DNA of 64,000 nucleotides from Acholoe squamosa (Eukaryota > Annelida > Polychaeta > Phyllodocida > Polynoidae): positions 42,517,269-42,581,268 of the forward strand of contig OX439041.1 of NCBI GenBank assembly GCA_949317995.1, given 5' to 3'. A program made the position numbers and the translations under genes. How positions within the stretch are numbered: the stretch's first letter is position 1; each line of letters opens with the position of its first letter. This document shows, piece after piece, positions 21,898-32,519 of the stretch. The notes under the pieces were generated by a model that was not told where the DNA came from, did no database searches, and saw nothing but the letters and a program-made list of their open reading frames with translations.

Positions 21898-22481
21898 AAC
21901 GCCAAATGACCCCCTCCGGACTTCTATCCCATTTCCCCTTTCTCTCGCCATAGAGCTAATTTCATCACATATTACGATCGCAGATGGCACTGCTGTCTAA
22001 AAATAGTCCAAATTCCCCATACATTTACCTCATATCCAATATATAATGTATATTTATAAAACATGAATAAAACGACAGATAAAGAGCTATCTAGGTATAT
22101 AACATGGTTATCGAGTTTAGGCACTGATTTCAGTTCCTAAAATGGATAATATGAGTTCTGATATCTGGCGATATAAGAACCCAAAATTGACAGCGGATGC
22201 ACACCACGGGCATTAACTTAATAGAAGAGGAACTATAGCGAACCCGTATAAAGCAATGCTACTACTAGCCCTTCTGTATGTTCCCACTGTGAGTAAGTTT
22301 ACGCCTGTGAAAGTGGCGCAGCCTGGTGTATAGTGATTGAACTAGCTGTCTCCTCATATCAACATGAAACCAAGATGGTGGAGGGCCTTCTCGTCCGCTC
22401 GTAACAGAAAACAATGGATTCTATCAATTTTAAAGGTAAATACTTAGAATTTATGGTGGAAACCATGTTATATTTATATGC

Positions 22482-22574
22482 AATATGTAATGATTAGACT
22501 TGAATTCGTTGGCTTCATGGGTTTGATCTATCACCCCCTGAAGCCAACGAGTGTAATCATTATATATTACATTC
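22482..22574. mobile_element. Small foldback element beside the 22.6 kb exon
   Basis: Arms of about 39 bp (22,482-22,520 and 22,536-22,574) are imperfect reverse complements containing CGTTGGCTTCA and TGAAGCCAACG, around a 15 bp loop. It lies about 70 bp past the donor of the minus-strand exon, inside the inferred intron. Confidence 0.7.
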
Positions 22575-22645
22575 ATAAATCGTGCTGCTGTTTAATACAT
22601 GGAGGTATCTGTTTGGTAGTCACTGAGAACAGACATTTCACTCAC

Positions 22646-22825
22646 CTCAATGCCCGTATGTACATATTCCGCATTTTCCGTTTGGAGTGGTCCGCCTCAA
22701 AGTAGGAACTCTTGTTAGTGTCCACCATTCCGTCATATCGACCTTTAACCTCTATACTCTCACATGTCTTCACTCGCACATGGTTGTTACGTCGTAACCA
22801 CTCATTTGCTCTCGTCACCAGGTGA
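22646..22825 (-). CDS. Internal coding exon of an unidentified minus-strand gene
   Basis: This is the best coding signal in the window outside the retrotransposon. On the minus strand a strong acceptor (TTTTCTCGTTGCAG) precedes a 180 bp segment that is open in one frame and ends at a consensus donor (GAG|GTGAGT). It starts with one base and ends with two bases of split codons, so it is a symmetrical phase 2-2 exon encoding about 59 whole residues. The peptide is charged and globular. It has a motif RANEWLRRNNHVRV, then TCESIEVK, an aspartate/asparagine-rich turn, SSYFEAD and ends MRNMYIRALR. I do not recognise the family. Neighbouring exons were not found within several kilobases, and transposons crowd both flanks, so introns are probably long. 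A chance combination of both splice signals with this composition is unlikely. Confidence 0.6.
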
Positions 22826-22908
22826 CTGCAACGAGAAAACACGAGATAACATGAGTTGCAATTTCAAGTATATTTCGCGTATTACACAGCAATGAAACAG
22901 CTAGCTCT

Positions 22909-23596
22909 CTGAAGCCAATGATACATGGCATAGATTTGAGCAGACTCCTTAAGTGTGCATAGGCGACGGAACAGGGGGGGGGCAAAGTATGGCAAATTTT
23001 TAGAGAACCAAGGAAATTCTGACTCAGATTGTCCTAAAATACAGCCAAATTAAGGCAAATTTCCCGAAGTTTCTTTGACCCAAGCTAAAATCCATTCAAA
23101 ATACAGCAATTTAAAAATATCATTGCTAAGTTTCTCGGCCCCAGCCCCCCAACTTTACGCACGTTCCGCCGTCCCTAGTGTGGGTTGTCTGGAAGAGTCA
23201 GCAGGACCTGATACATAAGACCGATTACAGACTTGTCTGCTGAAGTCTTGAATAAAATCCTGGTGGAAGTTGGGCAAAACTAAAGTGTCTGTGTCATATG
23301 ACATATCTACTTGTCACATGACTTAAGGAGCTGCCCTTATTGGTCATTTTGCTGCAGACTATTCAGAACAAGTCTGCTGCCCCTGATACAGAACGTTTTG
23401 AGAAGACAAGACCAGGTTTGAAAAAAACATTAGACAGAATTTTTTTTTATATCCACAGACAATTGGAGACTACTGCAGACAGTCTTTTTGTCTCGAAGCA
23501 TGGTACACGGTGCACTGTCAGCAGACAAGTCTGCCGCAGACATGCGTGAAGTAGTCTTGCTGAAAAAAACATGCCGTGTATCATGGGCTTCAGAAG
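22909..23596. mobile_element. Inverted-repeat element carrying a nested MITE
   Basis: CTGAAGCCAATGATACATGGC at the left is mirrored by GCCGTGTATCATGGGCTTCAG at the right. Further inside, ACTTGTCTGCTGA (about 23,231) and CAGCAGACAAGTCTG (about 23,518) also pair. The left arm is interrupted by the MITE at 22,958-23,176. Confidence 0.6.
22952..23182. mobile_element. Nested MITE with 6 bp target duplication AGTGTG
   Basis: The element 22,958-23,176 has imperfect inverted ends (ATAGGCGACGGAAC and GTTCCGCCGTCCCT) and is bounded by AGTGTG at 22,952-22,957 and 23,177-23,182. Removing it restores continuity of the larger element's left arm. Confidence 0.65.
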
Positions 23597-23599
23597 ATT

Positions 23600-25780
23600 A
23601 AGCAGCATCTTTCAAATGCTTTCTTTTCATCATTACTAAGATCTCTCCAGTGGTGAATTCACTGATCTTCGATCCATCACGAGCGGTGTCTTCCCATTTT
23701 CTCATTCATCCCATTCTGCTTCTCATTGAAACCTACTCCCTCTCTCAATTCTTGCTGGCTCCTCATGTAAAGCTCTTATCTCTGCTCCACTTTCCTGGTG
23801 CCTTGCTCAAAAATCCCCTCTTAAGCCAATGTTTCTCAAAGCCTAGTACAGACATCTTTAGATTATTGTAAGACATTGTAAAGACAGGGGGTGGTTAAGA
23901 AGATAGATTGATGTAAAACTTGTTTGTGAAACATTCTCACAATATTTTGGGAAAGTAGGAGCTAAGACTTGTTGTTGTCTACTAATGGGGAAAACCCCAG
24001 ACAACGTTATAGACACCCCGTTCGTGGAACCCATTGATGCATTGTGAAATCAGACTGTGCTGCAGCCTGCTTGGTTAAAAGGGTCATTAACTCCCACACA
24101 CAGGAAAACATACTGGTTACCCCACATGTTATTTTGGGAAGCATTACAGTATTTCTCCTACATGAATATCTAATGTCTTGTGTATAAAACCTTGAGTCTA
24201 TCAGGTTAGAGACAGAATGGAAAAGGAGACTCTCTGCAACACATACACCATGTAGTACAAGACATCATGGAGATGGGCTGGACAGCTCCCGGCAGCTCAC
24301 CCTATGAGCTACTCTCATCTTTGTGCGACCAGCAATGACTCTACATTAAGGACGCAGGCCTATGGACTAACATTGGATCAGTAGCTGCTGTTATAACTGA
24401 CAATTGGCATTCTTGTATATAGGCCTTCAACCATGCAATTTAAGATGGAGAATACCCCACCCCCCCCTCCTTATGACAGAACAGAACTTGCTAAGTAGTG
24501 CAGTATGTTGAATGCCAAATTTAAATTTAAAGAAGTCGCGAAGCAACCGTAAAGACATAACTACAAAAAGGGGACTTGTCCTAATGCAGAGTGATAAAAA
24601 GGGTAGCTTGCAATAGAGAATAAATCGACACTGGTGCCAAATCAATCAGGTGGCCATATGAAGAAAGGGGTAAATCGTGTTGCCGAAATCACAAATTATT
24701 TCATGTAAATTGATTTCCAATGCGGTTCTCAATTGTGAGAAACGGCCCATGTAATGTCTCCTTTTAAAGAGTGTCGTGAAACAATGGATCTGAGCAATGT
24801 AGTTAAGTTTTAATCCATTTGCTGTTCAGGTATTTGCAGGAGAGGCTGCCTTAATAGGAATTGGTTTTCATTAACTTCTTCCATGAAGTCCATTAGGAGG
24901 ACTTACACTTTGTCTGTTGCCATTAGTACGCACAAATAGACAGCCTTAATGTAATATAATAACTTTGGAGATCGATGTGAAGTTCACTTAATAAAAGTCA
25001 TGTATTAAGCCATTCGTTTAAGCAATCGTAAAAGCTTGTTCATCAATCAGGTCATGTACCCATAACCGTCCCTATGCCCTAGCCACCCATTCAAAATCAT
25101 TTTACTCTAGCCATCTACCCTCCATTCCTCCACAATTTCAGCCATCTTATAGTGTCCCAACCATCTAACCTCCCACCACTAAAACTATCAGTGATCCTTT
25201 GTATCAGCTTGGCCATCTACCCTCCATCCTCACTACAAAACTAGACACCAAACTCCACGCATTATCCCTCATCAGCAGAATCTATACCATCCATCATGCG
25301 AGCCACCAGCAACCCTATCCATCGGATTAATACCCAACGACATCACTTGTTCAAGAGATGCGTCCCCACCCTCATTCATGCATCCACGTATTCATCCAAC
25401 CACCATTCTGCCTAGTAACTGCCCAGCCTCAATGCTGCTTCATCCTACCCATGGACACTAACCTTAAAACCTTCCCAAGCCATCTTGACCTCTCTATGGT
25501 TCTGATCTCCCTACTCTGATTCTTCCCACCCCATCCTCTGCAGTGCTGCCACCTTTCCCCCTGGTGGCAAGGGTTTGGCATACCAGATGTAGGCGGAGGT
25601 CAAACAGAAGGACCTTCTCCCCCCACAAGACCAGCAGCTGCGTGGCGAATTGCAGACCGGGAGAATTGCTTTTTGATTGAGTGGACAATAAATCCCTGAT
25701 TCTATTTCATCTCAATTAAGTATTCCACTTTATGTCATGGCTGATACGAACATCACTATAGAACAGTACTGGACACGCCA
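23600..25780. other. Unassigned sequence
   Basis: No exon with both splice signals, RNA gene or clear repeat was found. A poly-G run of about 11 lies at 25,790-25,801 just beyond. Confidence 0.3.
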
Positions 25781-26048
25781 TATTCAATGCGGGGGGGGGG
25801 GTGCGCTATAAGACTTTGGGTTTCTTTATCTGCTCCATTATGATGTACCACTATTATCAGCACCTTATAGAGGGAGTAGCTCTGGTAGAATGCTAATGCA
25901 CACAATTAACAATACAAGTCCGAATTACAGGTTACCTTTTATTGAACATTCCATTTCCAGGTGAAGATACAATCCTTAATCACATTAACTCCGGCTGTGA
26001 TCCCTTAGAGTCAATTTTAATCCTTTACATGTCCAGACATTTACATAC

Positions 26049-26068
26049 GCATGTGTGTGTGTGTGTGT
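26049..26068. repeat. (TG)n microsatellite
   Basis: About ten GT dinucleotides. Confidence 0.8.
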
Positions 26069-26559
26069 ATGAGACATCTGACAGTGATATTCGAGGTCCT
26101 ATGTTAACAGCTTATATAACACTCGTAATCCTACATAGTGCTATTAATGGTACCAGCTGGTGCACTCTCCTATTGGATTTACTCCACGAGTATATTGCCC
26201 AGTTGCCGACCCTCTACCTTCATGTGTTATCTTATTCTGATTGATATCACTTTTCCCCCTATTGTTCTTTATGTATATTCCTCTGTCCTTTTACTAGTTC
26301 ATTATTCTTCAGGTAGGGACCCCTTATGCCTCTAATAACTTTGGCCCAGTTTACTACCTAGGGCCGCTTATGCTGGCAGTTTCAAGCAGGTTAATATTGT
26401 TATCTTATTATTATGCTAGTTGTAAGGGGCCTTCTTATTTTCTGTCTGTACTATCCTTTGGACAAGCTCTCTGGTTGGTTGGTATAGGTGGGAGGGTGCA
26501 TGCTGTATCCTGTTTACATGATCATTTTAAACTTTACCCATCTCTTTTTATGTTGCAGG

Positions 26560-26700
26560 TGTGGTTCTCCCCAGTCGCCTTCCACTTCTTTTGTTAACCC
26601 TCTATGGACCATGTTAACCCTTTATGGGTCACAGCTTACATTTATGTACATTGATATATTCAAGACTTATTCACAATAAACCATTTCTAACTGATCTTCT
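26560..26700 (+). other. Possible terminal exon or retroelement 3' end
   Basis: A strong acceptor-like CTCTTTTTATGTTGCAG is followed by a 38-codon open stretch whose TAA stop overlaps AATAAA (about 26,674-26,679). This is the outline of a terminal exon, but the encoded peptide (CGSPQSPS to IFKTYSQ) has no recognised similarity and a small TTAACCCTCTATGG repeat lies inside it. Confidence 0.2.
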
Positions 26701-26830
26701 CTTGTACTCCCTTGCACAGGGGGATGGAATACAATGTGGCCATATTCAATGGATGTCCGCCACCTTGGATTTTGAACAGTTCTGAGCCATTTTTTATATT
26801 TAAAAGCAAAATAACCCCCTAGGCCATGAC

Positions 26831-26952
26831 ATAAATGCAAATGTCCACTACCATGGGATTTTTTACATTGTATTCCCCTCTGTGGGACTGGCGTATCCCA
26901 TGAAGCCATCATATGGCCATTATATCCCATGGTCGTTGACATTTGCTTATTT
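26831..26952. mobile_element. Foldback element, family F1 copy 2
   Basis: ATAAATGCAAATGTCCACTA is mirrored by TCGTTGACATTTGCTTATTT at the right. The arms also hold CCATGGGAT and ATCCCATGG. The ends match those of the element at 7305-7432, but the middle differs. Confidence 0.7.
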
Positions 26953-27589
26953 ACATTCATATGTTGTCTATGCAACACTTCTATAGTATCTAGACCCTTT
27001 TTATGATATGGCAACTGTTTTTAATTTTTCTTTGTTAGATCTAATACCATCACATTAGAATTAATTTCCAAATGGCTGTCCATGGCATATGCAGAGTCAA
27101 CATCTAAGGCAGACCTTGTAATTCTATCACCATTTGCGAAATTGTATATCTGAGGTGGGAATGAGCTATCCCCCCAAAAAAAGAACTACTAGATGTATAC
27201 ACCAGAAGTATACTTTTAGTAGTTAACTTCTTGTCTGGTTTTCTGTGAGAAATTTTCAATACGATAATAACTAATAAAAAAGTGTACTTTACTGTCAACA
27301 ACAACACACTCTCTGCTTCTGCTTGATGTTAGGTTTCATGCTCTATTGCTATAAGTTTGTTTTCTTGATATCAGGCAATATGATCGTACAATGTAATATG
27401 CACCTATATCGAGTTGAATGTTCAATCCCATAATACCACCAGAGCAACAGCAAAGAAAACTGCCGAGAATCACGCGAGATTTTCCTGTTCTTCCAAAGTA
27501 CTTATTCTTCGACTACTCCATATACAAGTAAGTGTCAGACAAAGATTAGCTTATGTCAGATAACTCCTAGGGTTTATCAGACGACTTCT

Positions 27590-27846
27590 GGGGTCAGTTT
27601 GTATTTATACATGTTATGCCATTCTCGCACTGCATGTGTATTTATATACGCCAAACTGCATGTCTTATTCATGCCGTGTCATTTAAATAAACTGCATGTA
27701 TTTATACATGCCATTCCCACAAACTGCATGATTGTATTTATACATGCTGTGTAATTCATAAAAAAACTGCATGTATTTATACATGCCGTGTAATTCACAC
27801 GAACTACATAAATTTATATATGCCATGTCATTCACACCAACTGCAT
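27590..27846 (+). repeat. About 42 bp minisatellite
   Basis: Six imperfect units contain AACTGCATGTATTTATACATG followed by CCGTGTAATTCACA-like bases. TGCATGTATTTATACATGC is a near-palindrome inside each unit. Confidence 0.75.
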
Positions 27847-28262
27847 CAACAGTCTCCCTCTACCTACCACGGGCACCTATCAAATAATATCCAGGTGCTA
27901 ATTGTTGCCTCATCCCTGTAGAGATCCAAGCATGTGTCACTACTAACATCCTACCCTGGGCCCCATACCACATTCCATCTGATAATCATAACTTGTGTAG
28001 GCTAACATCTTTCTCCAAATTGCCTCCCAAGAGTCTCGTGTCTTTACAGTATCGGTACTTGCGTTTATTCATGATCTGGAGGATCAGTGTCTTTCAAAAA
28101 CTATGCTCCATTCTAGTTCAAAAATGAGAAACTAATGAGGCCCTACAGTGTAATTTAACAGTCGTATGGTGCCAAACGAGTGTTAAACTATTGTAGTTTT
28201 TTTAAGACAGTAATGGTCAGATGAAATTTAGACTGAGACAGACAAACAAGTATAAGGCCGGC

Positions 28263-28326
28263 CAGTGGGGGATTTAGAGGGGGGGGGGCGCGCCCCCATC
28301 CTTTTCAAAATCATGGATCCGTCACT
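28263..28326. mobile_element. Very short MITE, CAGTG-type ends
   Basis: CAGTGGGGGAT at the left and GGATCCGTCACTG at the right are imperfect inverted ends. They resemble the ends of the element at 44,476-44,677. No target duplication was found. Confidence 0.4.
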
Positions 28327-28729
28327 GCTTCAAGGTGATTTAATACCCTGGCATATGACCTTAAGGCAGTATTAGACAGCAATAAGACTGTGTCAGATAA
28401 CTACTGTAACAGTCAGTTGTATTCTTCTCACTGGTTGCTTGTGGGGGCTGTAGTATAAAGGCAGTCTGACATGATAGGAGGCAGGCGCACGTCGATAGAT
28501 AAGGCGTGGCGTTTGTGTTATTAATTGACGATAATAACAATAATACCTCTCTTGTCTGGCATGGTTCCCTGTTACCTTTTGCCCTGTGGCCATTATTCAC
28601 AGCTCTCGAGGAGGCAGCCATGACCCAGATTTACATGTAGCCAGTTCATGTTACTAGGTACCATAATCTTTCCCTACTGGGCCCAGGCATATTACAAATG
28701 TATTCTAATTTCTATGCTTGCTTTTGCTA

Positions 28730-29126
28730 TAAGGCAAAAAAGGGATGGTTTCCGATAACATGGTAAAAAAAAGTTGGGTTCGGTAGGTCGGATTTCTTTC
28801 TTTTTCTTTTTTTAAAAAAAGAAGAAAATCTAAGATCTCATGTAGGCATAAATGTATTGAGTTGTGGATGCCATAAGTGTGCCACATCACTTTTTTCCGT
28901 TGGTCATCATGCTTACGATGAATTTTGCAAGGAAGGAATGCATTAAACAAACAGGAAAATGTAGGCATATATTTCCGACCCTAAAAATGCCTAAAAAATA
29001 TGAAAAAATGTAGAAGAATATGAAAAAAATGTAGAAAAATATCAAAAATGTCTTTAAAAAGTCTGAGGTCGGCCCTGTTTGGCTGAGGTCGGTCGGATGA
29101 CCGGAAACAAACCTTTTTTGGCCTAA
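28730..29126. mobile_element. MITE of about 400 bp with 30 bp inverted ends
   Basis: TAAGGCAAAAAAGGGATGGT at the left mirrors AACAAACCTTTTTTGGCCTAA at the right with a few mismatches. Both ends continue with GGTCGGAT-type words inward. The AT-rich middle holds near-tandem AAAAATATGAAAAAATG words. Confidence 0.6.
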
Positions 29127-29510
29127 CCTGCCCCTACGGTTTGAAAGTGTGACATTCCTTATCAAAGTGCATTATCATGCAAAGCCCCATTAATAAGCCA
29201 GCCATGAGTTGCAGTAACCCTGTAACTGTAAGCCATAGCAACATTCTAGTTATCGTTATATTCTAAGCCGCGGCTTACATGCAGTGCGGACGGTAGTTTA
29301 GTTACATCAGTATGCTTAGGGCTGCATGCTTATGCTAGTATACACGTGTGGTCAGTTGGCCTCCAACTCCACCAGAGCCCAGCCCAACAACACCCAGACC
29401 TCTCTATTACAATGTAATACAATATGCGATGAATTAAGTATTCATCCCCAGTGTGCGTCTAGTTCAGCGATGTACTCCTCTACAGAGCATATAGACAGCA
29501 TATACATATC

Positions 29511-29513
<3 letters not shown>

Positions 29514-29570
<57 letters not shown>
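29514..29570. repeat. (GA)n microsatellite, left part
   Basis: A pure GA run of about 57 bp. Open frames of alternating arginine and glutamate, or serine and leucine, here are artefacts. Confidence 0.95.
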
Positions 29571-29571
<1 letters not shown>

Positions 29572-29572
<1 letters not shown>

Positions 29573-29730
29573 AGGGGCATGGGAAGCAGTTTCAGAGTGG
29601 GTGGGACCAGGGGTTTTTCTGCAATTTTTGACCTCCCTTTGCTTGACCTTTTAGTTTTGACCTTTAGAGGAGTTGGCCAAAAGTGGATGGGGGCATGTCC
29701 CCCCTGTCCCCCCTGCTTTCCACGCCCATG
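29572..29730. mobile_element. MITE inserted into the (GA)n microsatellite
   Basis: GGGGCATGGGAAGCAG at the left and CTGCTTTCCACGCCCATG at the right are inverted ends, with GA repeat on both sides. Inside are several TTGACCT half-sites (29,627-29,664). Confidence 0.55.
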
Positions 29731-29731
29731 A

Positions 29732-29814
<83 letters not shown>

Positions 29815-29820
29815 AAGAGA
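29731..29820. repeat. (GA)n microsatellite, right part
   Basis: This continues the GA run after the inserted element, with a few GC and AA interruptions. Confidence 0.95.
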
Positions 29821-29824
29821 CAAG

Positions 29825-30640
29825 GTGTTAAAGTAAAGGGATATAGCAGAACAGGAGACATTGTTTCATTGATGAGGATTTATCTTTGTTTTCGGGAGAC
29901 ACAGCACACTAACACTGTTGTAACGCCCAGTCTGGATATTATATCTAGATGTAGTAGTACATCAAAGTGGTTATTTGTATCAGGCGACGACTGCATACAG
30001 GGACGACATTCTCAAGAATTTATACGGATAAATATTTACAGTGTTTGTACCATCTAATCATCTATGTTGTACAGGGTCTATTGTGATATTGTCATTCACT
30101 GCTGTTTAAAATGACTTGGTGTCATCTATATTCCCTTGTGTCGATGTGTCCTCATAGGGAGAATCAAGCTAACAATGTTGACATGAAAACGGGATGCCTC
30201 ATTTTCAACATTCAAAGAGCTATATTTTGGAATCTTCTCTTTTGGCCATTAATAAATGAGAAAAGGTATGCAACAGATGGTTGAGCACAGGGTGGTGGTA
30301 AGTGGGCTATCTACTCACTCTAGTATGGAATTACTATTGGAAAACTTGTAAATCAAAGAACTAGTAGGCCTAGCTATCAGGAATGCCTCGGCCTATATCT
30401 TCAATTTATTCCCCTTGTCTTCCCAGAGTGCTAGGAGGTAACACAATAATGAATGACTTTCCGACTTCTGTTTGAATCTCAATTATTCTGGGCCTCGTTC
30501 TGAGCTCACCCTAGAGACCCAAATGTGGACGTCACCTGTCGGAATTCACAGACGACCTAGTCCTCTTACGAGGGGCTGTAGAGAGACGCTGCCTTAACAT
30601 GTGCACCGAGGCGCAGACGACATTTTGGTCATGGATTCTC
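29825..30640. other. Unassigned sequence
   Basis: No supported feature. Confidence 0.3.
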
Positions 30641-30644
30641 TGGA

Positions 30645-30661
30645 CCGCCACAAGAGGGCAC
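30645..30661 (+). promoter_or_regulatory. CTCF-like core CCGCCACAAGAGGGCAC
   Basis: Close to the CTCF consensus with one base of extra spacing. Motif only. Confidence 0.25.
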
Positions 30662-30804
30662 AGGGATGCCCTCTGCTGACTTAAATCTCTCTTGCTACAC
30701 ACTATCCGTCTATATCAAATCGTTAACCCTCGACTGGCCTCTTACAAAAGACATCTTGAGCTAATTCATTTTATTTGTTGAGACCACAGCTAGTTGACTT
30801 CCCA

Positions 30805-30900
30805 ATCAGCAATGGAGCATTGGGCCATGCTTGTCCATGCTTGGCCCAATATAAGCCGATATTGGCCGAATATAAGCCAACATTGGCCCAATGTACATTT
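30805..30900. repeat. TTGGCCCAATATAAGCC-type repeat
   Basis: GGCCCAATATAAGCCGATAT and closely related words recur about four times in 95 bp. A similar GGGCTTGGGC-rich repeat lies at 60,860-61,055. Confidence 0.5.
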
Positions 30901-30904
30901 CCCA

Positions 30905-31915
30905 CCTGGGTTTCTAAAGAGCCCATTAAATTTGTATTCCTTATGTCACAACAAGGGCTGTTTTTGAAATGTCAGCTTAGATCATATGAGCTGGGGTATA
31001 GCTCATTCATTCGCCAACATCAGTGCAAAATAGAACTGAGCCAGTGGAGGGGATATAAAGTTCGCACTGACTGGGGATGGTCGCCGGTCTCTAAGCTCTA
31101 ATATGCGTCATAGCAATGGCATTATTACAGCCATCTAGACTTTACGACATTATCCACTAGGTGCGACAGGAATAAGAGACACTTGTGAGATAGATATATT
31201 TCATTCAACGTTGTAACCTTTGGGTGAGGTCCAACGAGCATGTTAACCGTAGCACTATATATGGGGAAACAGGCCCTAGACAACAGCTAGATTTTATGAT
31301 ATTACAGATAAGAAAACGACTCTTGACCTAACAAATGTGATTGGCTACATGGACATTGCTATTCACCTTTGCTCAAAAATACCACTGGTCCAGGGTATCC
31401 CATCATCAATGGTTTCAGAATTAATAATTCTAATGCACGTTTGCTGCCTTTAATAGAGCTAGACATTTTTTTTTAATTCATTAACAATGAAAATCATTAA
31501 GAATCTTGTTAGGTGTTTGAACATCGGTGGCATCATACCTCAGTGACCATTAAATTAGGCTCTGCAATAAACTGAAATACAAAGCCCTGTTTTCACAGTA
31601 TAACTTTAAACATGATTTGTGAGACTAAGGGGTTACCCCTGCCATAGGCTACTTAGAGAGCTCCCGGAGAGAGTCACCAGAAGCAGTCTATGCCCCTGGA
31701 TGGTTATGGGACAGCTTTGATATCACACCATAAAACTGCGGTGGCTTTGGCATCTGACAATGTTCACCAGTGGCAGTCGATGGTTAAAGCTCTTGTTAGT
31801 TTTATGCTGAAGCTGCTGAATCCAAATTTGAATTTGAGGGAGTCAAGAGACAGATGTGCAAAAGCAGAATACGATTTAGATCATGAGTCACGAGGTCATA
31901 AAACGTGTGAGAGAA
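30905..31915. other. Unassigned sequence
   Basis: No supported feature. Open frames up to 108 codons lack motifs or splice edges. Confidence 0.3.
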
Positions 31916-31917
31916 TG

Positions 31918-31969
<52 letters not shown>

Positions 31970-32120
31970 TGATAGATAGACGGAGAGGGACAGAGAGACG
32001 AAGAGAGGAACAGAGAGAGGAACAGAGAGACGAAGAGAGGGACACAGAGAGAGAAGGGGGGGGGGCAGAGACAGATAGAGACAGAGAGAATGAATGGATG
32101 GATGGATGGATGGACGGATA
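31918..32120. repeat. (GATA)n, GACAGAGA-rich and (ATGG)n compound microsatellite
   Basis: About 14 GATA units (31,918-31,978) run into purine-rich GACAGAGAGACGAAGAG words and then ATGGATGG (32,093-32,115). The 165-residue minus-strand frame of Ser/Leu/Ile-rich words here is a repeat artefact. Confidence 0.9.
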
Positions 32121-32501
32121 GATTGATGCTAAGAGACAAGCAGACCGCCTGGGCAGACAGGCAGTCATACAGATGGAGACATAGAGAGAAAAAGGATAGG
32201 GGTATGCCTACATAGATGTTACAGAAATCTGGGAGAGAATTTTCTGATGAAGTTTTAAAGTTTTTTAAGAGAAATGAAGGTATTAGGGTGGGGGCTGAGG
32301 CCCTGAGTGTGTGTGTGTAGTTGAGAGGGAGTGTGTTCTTGTAGACAAGATCTCGTATTACCTTGTCATTAACGACCATACTCACAGAGCTCTAATTATA
32401 ATCTATCCGCTAGGGTTAGTGTGATTAACGACACCAGTGAGTGGCGCGTTACCATGACAACCGATGTGTCCTGTGTCATGTAACTACCACGTTATTTGTT
32501 T

Positions 32502-32518
32502 ACCGCCAGAGGGCGACA
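32502..32518 (+). promoter_or_regulatory. CTCF-like site ACCGCCAGAGGGCGACA
   Basis: One of the best matches in the window to CCGCNAGAGGGCG. Motif only. Confidence 0.4.
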
Positions 32519-32519
32519 T

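Noticed and set aside
29326..29861. Open frames of alternating Arg-Glu or Ser-Leu
   Set aside because: Artefacts of (GA)n repeats.
31888..32385. 165-residue minus-strand frame
   Set aside because: Mostly a translation of (GATA)n and related microsatellites (ISIYLSIYLS-type words).
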